From: Thiotrichaceae bacterium
GTDB lineage: Bacteria; Pseudomonadota; Gammaproteobacteria; Thiotrichales; Thiotrichaceae
DNA: 12,394 bases
Assembly: GCA_026992705.1 (NCBI GenBank)
Contig: JALWYT010000275.1
Span: forward strand, 725-13,118
Direction: 5' to 3'
Part shown: positions 1 through 6,695 of the stretch, one piece after another
Position numbering within the stretch: position 1 is the stretch's first letter
Layout: every line of letters starts with the position of its first letter
Position numbers and translations under genes: made by a program
Notes under the pieces: model-generated
The model's database searches: none
Told to the model about the DNA's origin: nothing
The model's input: the letters and a program-made list of their open reading frames with translations, nothing else

Positions 1-53
1 TTACCGCTGGCCTGGATGTGATGATATTGGATTGATTAACATGGCCGGATTAA

Positions 54-206
54 GTTCGTTTAACTGTCAGTAGTTCTCGTCAAGTTGGTGACCCTTCTAG
101 TTTTTTTGTTGATTTAGCACCTGGCGAATTTCAGCGAGTAGACTTTATTGTAGAGCCTCCTGAAGAAAATAAAGAGGATGTTTTCGCTCGTGTAAAAAAG
201 TTAAAT
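54..206 (+). pseudogene. In-frame coding extension upstream of the surface protein's first ATG (broken 5' part)
   Basis: This stretch is open in the same frame as the large surface-protein gene that follows. It reads as real protein, for example DLAPGEFQRVDFIVEPP, which resembles the end of a repeat or carboxypeptidase-regulatory-like domain in large bacterial surface proteins. It contains no ATG, GTG or TTG codon in frame, and stops (TGA at 33-35, TAA at 51-53) close it at the window edge. The frame starting at base 2 stays open until a TAG at 71-73. A single indel between about 54 and 71 would therefore join that frame to this one. I infer that the true gene starts upstream of the window and is interrupted here by a frameshift, a real truncation or a sequence error. 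Confidence 0.6.
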
Positions 207-3200
207 ATGATGTTAGATGATACTGATATGATTTCTGAGCCTGGCAGCCAAGTAAAAGCTAATTTTGTCGGTCCGTTACAACCAACAGTAAAAAATAATC
301 AATATGATAGTAAAAAAGAGAAAATGCCACTGACTAAAAAGGTAGTAAAAAAAATTAATTATAAACAGGCAAAAAAAGGTACATGGTTATGGCCTAAGGG
401 AAATATTAGCCTTGATGGGCGTTTTATGGTGGTTATCCCTGCTAGTATAAAATCACCCACATTATATGTAAATGATGAGGCTGTTGCTATTGAGCAATTA
501 GGTGAGCAAATTGTAAATAAAAAGACACGTTCACAAGTATTAAGTTGGTATGGCATTAAATTAAAAAAAGGTAAAAATAAGCTTGAAGTTAAAGGTATAA
601 ATGAGGTAAAAAAATTAAAGGTTGTTGCAAAAAATACGTTTATATATCCATCTCATGGAGTAGCACTTAAACTATCAGCAGCCAAAAAGGAATTAGTTGC
701 GGATTCAGGAAAATCTAATTTACCTATTAAGATAGAGGTATTAGATGAGCAAGGTAATATTGCAAAAGGAACCTATTTTGTCACATTAGAAGCAACACAA
801 GGTAGTTGGCTTGAAGAAGATATTCAAAAATCCATAGCAGGGCACCAAGTAAAAATACAGAACGGTCAGGGCATCGTTCATTTAAAAAGCTCAAATAAAA
901 CAGGTAAAGTATATATTCGGGCAACATCCGATGAAATGCAGTCTGATATAGATATTACTCAAATTACTTATATGAGACCGTTAATTGCAAGCGGTTATTT
1001 AAATATTACCGTCCACAATGGTCATTTAAATGATGAGGGAATATTTGATACAGGTTTGTTAAGTGGGCGTAGTAAAATATTTATGAAAGGGAAAATTAAA
1101 GGAGACTTTAATTTAACTTTAAGTTTTGACAGTAATAAAGACATAAACCAAGAAGCAAGTTTTCAGAATACGTTTAATCAAAGTTACTATCCTGCACGTG
1201 GAGATGCATCGTTACGAAATAGGGAAGCAAAAAGTCAAGATAAACTATTTATAAAAGTAGAAAAAGATCGTAGTAATATTATGTGGGGTGATTTTGAACT
1301 TGATAAAGACAATCACTATGATCTTGCTAAAGTACAACGTACATTAACAGGTGCTAAGGCTCACTTTGAAAATGATAAAACAAAAATGGAAATATTTTCT
1401 GCACCTCAGGCTAATAAGCATTTTACAGAAGAATTTCCTGGTAATGGCACGAGTATGCAATATCAACTAGCTAAATCAGACATTGTTGTAAACTCAGAAC
1501 TTATTGAGCTCATCATTTATAGTAAAAATAGTAATAGTCTAGTACTATCTACCCAAACACTTAATCGTTCAGAAGATTATACGTTAGACCCATACACGGG
1601 TTATTTAAGTTTTCATCGTATTATTCCAGCATATGATGATAACCAAAATCCTATTTATATTCGTGTCAACTATAACTATGAAGATAACAATAATGATAAT
1701 TATTTAGTCGCAGGTGCTAGAATTCAACATAAATTAGGTAATTCTATAGTCGTAGGAGGAAGCGTTACTCAGGATCAACAAGCAGAGACAGGTGGAAAGA
1801 TTGTAGGTGCCTATTTACACTATCAACCTAGTAATAATACACAAATGACACTTAGTAGTGCACATATGTCCCATAATAATGGTGCGAATGCAGGTAGTGC
1901 TCATCGCCTCAAAATACATAAAAAATGGAAGAATAAAGCACAAACTGATTTAGTTATTGCACATGCTGATGAGAACTTTACTAACAATAGTGGGGGGATT
2001 AGAGCTGATCACCGAGAAGCTAAATTAATACATTCTCAAAAACTTAAAAATAACACAACATTGAAAATACAAGGTCAACATAATGAAGCGCTTAGCACAC
2101 ATACAATGAATCAATCCCTAGGTATGATTGTAGAAAAAAATATTGCTAATTGGAAAGTCATGCTTGGTGGGCGACGTATTGCTAGTCAAAGCACTAATGA
2201 AATTAAAAAAGTGAATACTGCAATTATTGGAGCTAATCGAAACATTCGTTTATTTGGACAACATGGTCGTATTAGTGGAGAGTATGAGCAAGATCTTGCA
2301 GACTCTAGCCATAATCATATTACTGCTAATACTGAAATATCTTTAGGTAAAAAGTCGTCTATATATGCTTATTATGATGAAGGTAGTGACTTTCTTGGAA
2401 CCCAAGGCTATGGTCTTGATCAACGTCGTAAATTATTAACTGCAGGTATAAAAACAACAATGAATAAAGATATGGAGTTATATTCAGAATATCGCTCCAG
2501 TGGTCTTTTAGATACACCCAATGCAGAAAGTGCAGTAGGCGTTAGAGGAAGCCATGATATTGAAAAAGGGTTAAGCATTACACCGACTTTAGAGGTTATT
2601 AAAAATATAATAGGTAATAACACTCAAAATTCAGTTGCAGCTTCTGTTTCTTTGACGGATGTGCGTGATAAAAATCATAAAAAGTTTCTACGTATTGAAG
2701 GTCGTCGTAGCGACACTCAGGATTATATGGCAATAAGGGGTGATTATACGGCAAGGTTAGACGATGATTGGACTACGGTTATTCGTGATGACCTACGTAT
2801 TGAAAAATCAAGTGATAATTTAAGCGGTAGTAATATATTTACAATAGGTGCAGCCAAACGCCCTATGTTAAATGGTAAATTAAACAGTCAATATGTGTAT
2901 CAATGGAAAAAAAACCAAGATAGTGTGATTGATAAGGAAAATATTCACTTATTATCAACACATCAAAACTATCAGGTTAATAATAAACTTGATTTAGGCT
3001 TACGAATGGGGATGAAATATAAAGTTGTTAGACTAGATAATGAGGAGTCTCAGCATGATTCGTTAGTTTTTGATATTAAAAGTCGTTATGAACTTAATAA
3101 GCATTTTGATATAGATATACATGGCGGTATTTTATCAAGTGACGGGTTTGATGAAACTCGTTATGCAATGGGTGTAGGAGCCAACATATTTTTAAGTGAT

Positions 3201-3383
3201 TACTGGCGTTTAGGTATAGGATATAACTTTAAAGGCTTTGAGGATAAGGACTTAGATCCTAGTAAACAAAATGCAGATGGTTTTTTTGTAAAATTACAGC
3301 TAAAAATACATGAAGACTTATTTAACTCAATGGCTAAAAAAGAATCTCGTTTATTAACTGCACGTAAAATACCAACATACTAA
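207..3383 (+). CDS. Large outer-membrane beta-barrel surface protein with Ig-like domain (5' truncated)
   Basis: The product is 1058 residues from the first ATG. I do not recognise a named family with an assigned function. Residues 57-130 hold a WLWP...DGRF...LYVN...WYGI pattern typical of small folded modules in large surface proteins. Residues 150-258 look like an invasin/Big-type Ig-like domain, with 'LVADSGKSNLPIKIEVLDEQ' followed by a 'VYIRATSD' strand. From about residue 265 to the end, alternating polar and hydrophobic strands rich in Tyr, Gly, Asn and Asp look like an outer-membrane beta-barrel of about 800 residues. The final strands (RLGIGYNFKGF, FFVKLQLKI) fit this. No signal peptide follows the ATG at 207 and no Shine-Dalgarno precedes it, so this is probably not the natural N-terminus (see the preceding feature). 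Use of AAA, AAT and ATT codons is heavy, more so than in the cco genes. Possible roles are adhesion, surface display or export; none is shown. Confidence 0.65.
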   Translation: MMLDDTDMISEPGSQVKANFVGPLQPTVKNNQYDSKKEKMPLTKKVVKKINYKQAKKGTWLWPKGNISLDGRFMVVIPASIKSPTLYVNDEAVAIEQLGEQIVNKKTRSQVLSWYGIKLKKGKNKLEVKGINEVKKLKVVAKNTFIYPSHGVALKLSAAKKELVADSGKSNLPIKIEVLDEQGNIAKGTYFVTLEATQGSWLEEDIQKSIAGHQVKIQNGQGIVHLKSSNKTGKVYIRATSDEMQSDIDITQITYMRPLIASGYLNITVHNGHLNDEGIFDTGLLSGRSKIFMKGKIKGDFNLTLSFDSNKDINQEASFQNTFNQSYYPARGDASLRNREAKSQDKLFIKVEKDRSNIMWGDFELDKDNHYDLAKVQRTLTGAKAHFENDKTKMEIFSAPQANKHFTEEFPGNGTSMQYQLAKSDIVVNSELIELIIYSKNSNSLVLSTQTLNRSEDYTLDPYTGYLSFHRIIPAYDDNQNPIYIRVNYNYEDNNNDNYLVAGARIQHKLGNSIVVGGSVTQDQQAETGGKIVGAYLHYQPSNNTQMTLSSAHMSHNNGANAGSAHRLKIHKKWKNKAQTDLVIAHADENFTNNSGGIRADHREAKLIHSQKLKNNTTLKIQGQHNEALSTHTMNQSLGMIVEKNIANWKVMLGGRRIASQSTNEIKKVNTAIIGANRNIRLFGQHGRISGEYEQDLADSSHNHITANTEISLGKKSSIYAYYDEGSDFLGTQGYGLDQRRKLLTAGIKTTMNKDMELYSEYRSSGLLDTPNAESAVGVRGSHDIEKGLSITPTLEVIKNIIGNNTQNSVAASVSLTDVRDKNHKKFLRIEGRRSDTQDYMAIRGDYTARLDDDWTTVIRDDLRIEKSSDNLSGSNIFTIGAAKRPMLNGKLNSQYVYQWKKNQDSVIDKENIHLLSTHQNYQVNNKLDLGLRMGMKYKVVRLDNEESQHDSLVFDIKSRYELNKHFDIDIHGGILSSDGFDETRYAMGVGANIFLSDYWRLGIGYNFKGFEDKDLDPSKQNADGFFVKLQLKIHEDLFNSMAKKESRLLTARKIPTY

Positions 3384-3447
3384 TAAAAAATAATAATACG
3401 GTAACACAAATTCATCACGATAAATTACAATTAAAATGCTGATAACA

Positions 3448-3583
3448 ATGAATAAAAAATAATTAGTTGAATACCAATGGTTTCACAGTAATTAAGCGAC
3501 TGATTAGTATGGTTTTAAGTTCATTTTTTATTGGTAGTGTAATAAGTATTTATATTTCTAAAGAGTTTTTCAATCAACAATAA
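3448..3583 (+). pseudogene. pilW: Relic of a PilW-like type IV prepilin gene (N-terminus only)
   Basis: From a TTG at 3467 the frame reads M/L-N-T-N followed by GFTVIKRLISMVLSS, then about 16 more residues and a TAA at 3581-3583. This matches the start of PilW-type minor prepilins: a class III cleavage site G|F, then a hydrophobic helix with an ISMVLxSFxIGSVISIY-like run. The remainder of the protein is gone. The invariant Glu at mature position 5 is Lys (a one-base change, GAG to AAG), and the next residue, usually Leu, is Arg (CTA to CGA). An ATG at 3448 (ATGAATAAAAAATAA) could be the original start, but it is separated from the readable part by a stop and a +1 frame offset. I infer a decayed gene rather than a functional 38-residue peptide. 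It sits directly before the intact pilin gene, as expected in a minor-pilin cluster. Confidence 0.7.
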
Positions 3584-3608
3584 TATTACTAAATAAAAAG
3601 ACAAAAAT

Positions 3609-4076
3609 ATGAATAAAGACAACGGATTTACACTGATAGAATTAATAATTGCAGTTGCAATTTTGGCAATATTAGCCTCTATTGCCTATCCCTCGTATGT
3701 AGAACAAGTAAGAAAAAGTAAGCGAGCAGATGCAAAAACCGCGTTATACAAAATTGCCCAGCAACAAGAGGAATATTTTATCCAGCATTTATCCTATGCA
3801 AAAGATTTAGCAACACTCAATAATTCACCAGGAAACAACACAATAGACAGCCCTAAAGGTGAATATAGTGTCATGATAACTACGATTACTCCAACTAACT
3901 GCACCTCAGATAGTGGAATAGGGCAAATACCTTGTACAGCTTATAGCGTGACTGCGACCGCCAAATTGGGTAAGGGTCAATATGGCGATAAAGTTTGCAG
4001 AACCATGACGTTAGACAATTTGAATCGAGAAACATCAGCAAATGACAGCGGTACAGCCACTACGGTTTGTTGGTAA
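3609..4076 (+). CDS. pilE: Type IV minor pilin, PilE-like
   Basis: This is a prepilin of 155 residues. A short basic leader (MNKDNG) ends at the prepilin peptidase site, Gly6|Phe7. It is followed by FTLIELIIAVAILAILASIAYPSY, written here as FTLIEL then a hydrophobic helix, with the conserved Glu at mature position 5 intact. The N-terminal helix continues into an amphipathic KRADAKTAL...AQQQEEYF segment. A beta-rich C-terminal domain has four cysteines (98, 109, 130, 154), probably forming two disulfides. The C-terminal D-region ending VCW is typical of PilE-like minor pilins of gammaproteobacteria. The product would be processed by PilD and enter the type IV pilus as a minor subunit for pilus assembly, adhesion, twitching or DNA uptake. 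The ribosome binding site is weak (AAAAAG). The gene follows the pilW relic and converges with prmC, leaving only 29 bp between the stops. Which minor pilin it is (PilE or a ComP-like protein) is uncertain. Confidence 0.85.
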   Translation: MNKDNGFTLIELIIAVAILAILASIAYPSYVEQVRKSKRADAKTALYKIAQQQEEYFIQHLSYAKDLATLNNSPGNNTIDSPKGEYSVMITTITPTNCTSDSGIGQIPCTAYSVTATAKLGKGQYGDKVCRTMTLDNLNRETSANDSGTATTVCW

Positions 4077-4105
4077 TCCCTAGAAACTTTCCCTCACACT
4101 ACGGC

Positions 4106-4957
4106 TCATATTCTTGGACAAGCTCCTAGTGTTATTCGCTCATGTCCTGCAAGATCAAGACGTGAATGGACTTGTTTAAAGCCAGCTTGCCGTAAAAGCC
4201 TTCTCGATTGCTTTGCTTGTTGATAACCATGCTCAAACATCAGCCAAGCCTCTTGTTTCAGGTATTTTGAGCTTTGTGAGATGATTTTCTCAATATCATC
4301 AAACCCTGTTTGACCAGATTGCAAAGCAAGCAATGGCTCATAGCGAACATCACCTCGCTGCAAATGCGGATCATGGGCTTCGATATAAGGTGGATTGCTA
4401 ATAATCAAATCAAATTGCTGGTGTGGAATTTCGCTAAACCAATTAGATTGAAGAAACTCCACATTATTAATTGCATGATTAGCCGCATTTTCTTGTGCTA
4501 CTGCCAATGCTTTATTTGAAATATCAACGGCTAATACCTTAGCTTTAGAATATTCACTTGCTAATGCTAAAGCAATAGCTCCGCTACCTGTACCTAAATC
4601 TACGATAGAAATCGCTTTATCATTTGGAAGCAAAGCCAAACAAGTTTCAATTAATAATTCCGTTTCGGGACGAGGGATTAAGGTATCTTTAGTCACTTTT
4701 AAACGTAGTGACCAAAAATCACGATAGCCAATAAGATAAGCAAGAGGTTCTCCTGTACATCTTCTTTCTAATAATTGCTGAAACAGTTGATATTGATTAT
4801 TGGATACAGTCTTTTCAGGATAAGTAAATAAAAAACTGCGTGGCTTATTAAGGCAATGACAAAGCAATAACTCCACATCAAATCGAGCGGAGTCACTAAA
4901 GGCGTTAAGTTGCTGAGTCGCTAATTGAAGCAAACTTTGGATCGTTTTTTGTGGCAT
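4106..4957 (-). CDS. prmC: Release factor glutamine methyltransferase PrmC (HemK)
   Basis: PrmC uses S-adenosylmethionine to N5-methylate the Gln of the GGQ motif in release factors RF1 and RF2 in the cytoplasm, which improves translation termination. The protein is 283 residues, normal for the family. An N-terminal helical domain (about 1-85) includes the GEPLAYLIGYRDFW segment. It is followed by PRPETE (95-100), the SAM-binding DLGTGSGAI motif (120-128) and the catalytic NPPY signature (188-191) that contacts the Gln substrate. I chose the ATG at 4955-4957; a TTG two codons further upstream would give 285 residues. Neither has a clear ribosome binding site. The gene lies about 55 bp downstream of mgtE on the same strand and may be co-transcribed with it. 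The usual partner prfA is not in this window. Confidence 0.95.
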   Translation of the reverse strand: MPQKTIQSLLQLATQQLNAFSDSARFDVELLLCHCLNKPRSFLFTYPEKTVSNNQYQLFQQLLERRCTGEPLAYLIGYRDFWSLRLKVTKDTLIPRPETELLIETCLALLPNDKAISIVDLGTGSGAIALALASEYSKAKVLAVDISNKALAVAQENAANHAINNVEFLQSNWFSEIPHQQFDLIISNPPYIEAHDPHLQRGDVRYEPLLALQSGQTGFDDIEKIISQSSKYLKQEAWLMFEHGYQQAKQSRRLLRQAGFKQVHSRLDLAGHERITLGACPRI

Positions 4958-5012
4958 TATCAAAATATAGAAACGTGTTTTCTAACAATCAGTTGAAATA
5001 AGTCATCTTACC

Positions 5013-6362
5013 CTATAGCAAAAACAAACTTGCTAGCCCTAAAAATGATAAGAACCCAACAACATCAGTAATAGTTGTGAGGACAACACTCCCTGCTAAG
5101 GCAGGATCGATGTTTAGACGTTTTAGTATAATTGGTAAAAACACACCAAACATAGCAGCAACTAATAAATTAATAACCATAGCTGCTGCAATAATAAGAC
5201 CCAGTTTTATATCACTAAACCAGAGTGCAGCAATAAGCCCTACGACAATGGCCCATAGTGTGCCATTAATACAACTGACCCAAAATTCACGACTAAATAA
5301 TATACGAATATTACTTTTACTAATTTGCCCAAGTGCAATAGCACGAGTGACTAAAGTTAGAGTTTGGCTACCTGCAACCCCTCCCATACTAGCAACAATA
5401 GGCATAAGAATAGCAAGAGCAACAAATTGGCTTAATACATTTTGGAATTGTCCAATAACGACTGCTGCTAGTAATGCTGTGAGCAAATTAGTACCAAGCC
5501 ATATAGCTCTTCGTTTTGAGCTTTCAACGACAGGTGCAAATAAATCATCTTCTTCATCCAAACCAGCGGTACTAAGTACAGAATGTTCTGCTTCATCACG
5601 AATAACATCGACAACATCATCAACGGTAATGCGCCCCACTAGTTTGCCTGATTTATCTAAAACAGGGGCAGAGACCCAATTTCTATCCTCAAACAATATG
5701 GCAACTTCCGTGTCAGACATATCTGCAGGAATGGTCTTGCGATTCTTTCGCATGATGTTTTTGATAATTTTTTCGGGCTGCTCTGTCAATAATGTTGAAA
5801 TAGGTAAAGTACCTAAATACTTATTGTTACGATCAACCACAAAAATACTATCAGTATGTGAAGGAAGCTCTTTTAAGCGGCGTAAATAACGTAGCAATAC
5901 CTCAACAGTAACATCAGGGTGTGTGGTGATGACATTGGTATCCATCATGCCACCCGCGGTATTTTCAGGGTATGCTAAAACTTGTTCAACTTTTTTACGA
6001 TTACCACGGTTAAGACTAGAGAGTACTTTAGAAATGAGCTTATTTGGTAAGCTTTGGATAAAGTCAGCTAAATCATCAACAGCTAAATCTTGTGCAGCAG
6101 CAATAACTTCCCTTGTTTTCATTTCTTGAACAAGCATGGAGCGAACTTCGTCACGTAATTCAACAAGTACCGCACCTTCATTATCAGGTTCAACAAGTTC
6201 CCAAATCACTTTTCTTTGTTCAACAGGGGAAGATTCAATTAAGTGTGCAATTTCAGCGGGATGTAGTGTGTTAAGTAGATCACGAGCTTTCTCAAGCTCT
6301 CCATGCTCAATTGCATTGGAAAGAGTATCAAGCTGTTTAACCAGGTTGTGTTCTTGGTGCAT
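5013..6362 (-). CDS. mgtE: Magnesium transporter MgtE
   Basis: MgtE is a homodimeric inner-membrane Mg2+ channel gated by cytoplasmic Mg2+. This 449-residue protein has the full standard architecture. An N domain spans about 1-130 with helical repeats such as LLNTLHPAEIAHLIE. Two CBS domains follow (about 138-195 and 200-258; YPENTAGGMM at 131-140 leads into the first). A connecting helix precedes five transmembrane helices from about 285 to 449. The pore region carries MGGVAGSQTLTLVTRA (about 326-341). Asp433 in TTITDVVGF corresponds to the pore Asp that binds Mg2+ in the Thermus enzyme. The pore motif is GGVAGSQ rather than GGNAGNQ, a variant I believe is common in gammaproteobacteria. The ATG is preceded by a good Shine-Dalgarno (GAGG, 7 bases away). 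The gene is divergent from ccoN. Confidence 0.95.
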   Translation of the reverse strand: MHQEHNLVKQLDTLSNAIEHGELEKARDLLNTLHPAEIAHLIESSPVEQRKVIWELVEPDNEGAVLVELRDEVRSMLVQEMKTREVIAAAQDLAVDDLADFIQSLPNKLISKVLSSLNRGNRKKVEQVLAYPENTAGGMMDTNVITTHPDVTVEVLLRYLRRLKELPSHTDSIFVVDRNNKYLGTLPISTLLTEQPEKIIKNIMRKNRKTIPADMSDTEVAILFEDRNWVSAPVLDKSGKLVGRITVDDVVDVIRDEAEHSVLSTAGLDEEDDLFAPVVESSKRRAIWLGTNLLTALLAAVVIGQFQNVLSQFVALAILMPIVASMGGVAGSQTLTLVTRAIALGQISKSNIRILFSREFWVSCINGTLWAIVVGLIAALWFSDIKLGLIIAAAMVINLLVAAMFGVFLPIILKRLNIDPALAGSVVLTTITDVVGFLSFLGLASLFLL

Positions 6363-6407
6363 AGCATGACCTCGTGGATTTGTTATTTTTTAAGAATGCT
6401 GGATTCT

Positions 6408-6413
6408 ATTGTA
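6408..6413 (-). promoter_or_regulatory. Candidate mgtE -10 element
   Basis: On the minus strand this reads TACAAT, one base from the sigma70 -10 consensus, about 46 bp upstream of the mgtE ATG. There is no good -35 at the expected distance, so the assignment is weak. Confidence 0.3.
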
Positions 6414-6495
6414 TGTAAGCTGAATTGGGAAGAATACTTGTATAGATATAAGCAATTTTATGTTTACTGATTAAAATACGTTTGTTTATTTCCAG

Positions 6496-6509
6496 TTGAT
6501 ACATATCAT
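6496..6509 (+). promoter_or_regulatory. FNR/Anr-type binding site upstream of ccoN
   Basis: The sequence is TTGATACATATCAT. It matches the FNR/Anr/FixK-family consensus TTGAT-N4-ATCAA at nine of ten defined positions. FNR-family activation of cbb3 oxidase operons under low oxygen is well established in proteobacteria. A weak -10-like TATTAA at 6528-6533 lies where a class II promoter (box centred near -41.5) would place it, predicting a start near 6544 and an untranslated leader of about 150 bases. The site is inferred from the match and its context. Confidence 0.7.
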
Positions 6510-6631
6510 TTTTTTACGTTTTTTATTTATTAATTGCTGGTTTGAATAGCAAAACCTTAAGAATAAGCATTTTCTTATATAAGATTTTCATGTATCCTGC
6601 CGTTGTTATTTTACAATTTTTTCGTGGTTCT

Positions 6632-6675
6632 GAGCCTGTATATTTCATAGGCTCTTGAATTGTTAATTCTTTTTT
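6632..6675 (+). promoter_or_regulatory. Tandem inverted repeats with T run in the ccoN leader
   Basis: GAGCCT (6632-6637) and AGGCTC (6649-6654) form a perfect 6-bp inverted repeat with an 11-base spacer. Two bases later GAATT-GTT-AATTC (6657-6669) forms a second, AT-only hairpin that runs into six further Ts (6670-6675). The arrangement could be an RNA structure, a weak attenuator or a protein operator. It ends about 20 bases before the ccoN start codon, just ahead of the ribosome binding site. Function is unknown. Confidence 0.35.
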
Positions 6676-6695
6676 AACTTTGATGAGGGCATAAG

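Larger units (their letters stand above)
6363..6695. other. Divergent intergenic regulatory region between mgtE and ccoN
   Basis: This 333-bp AT-rich gap contains no convincing gene. It separates the divergently transcribed mgtE and cco operons. Starting from the mgtE side it holds the mgtE ribosome binding site, a candidate -10 for mgtE, an FNR/Anr-like box, a possible -10 for ccoN, two small inverted repeats and a T run close to ccoN, and the ccoN ribosome binding site. No Mg2+ riboswitch could be recognised upstream of mgtE by eye. Confidence 0.8.

Noticed and set aside
4077..4105. Terminator between the convergent pilE and prmC genes
   Set aside because: No stem followed by a T run can be drawn in this 29-bp gap.
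5077..5889. A 270-codon open frame on the + strand
   Set aside because: It lies entirely antisense to the clear mgtE gene, is rich in Ser, Thr and Ile as expected from a reversed frame, and has no domain or ribosome binding site.
6363..6420. Possible Mg2+-sensing riboswitch in the mgtE leader
   Set aside because: The predicted leader is only about 40 bases, too short for known magnesium riboswitches, and no conserved core is visible.
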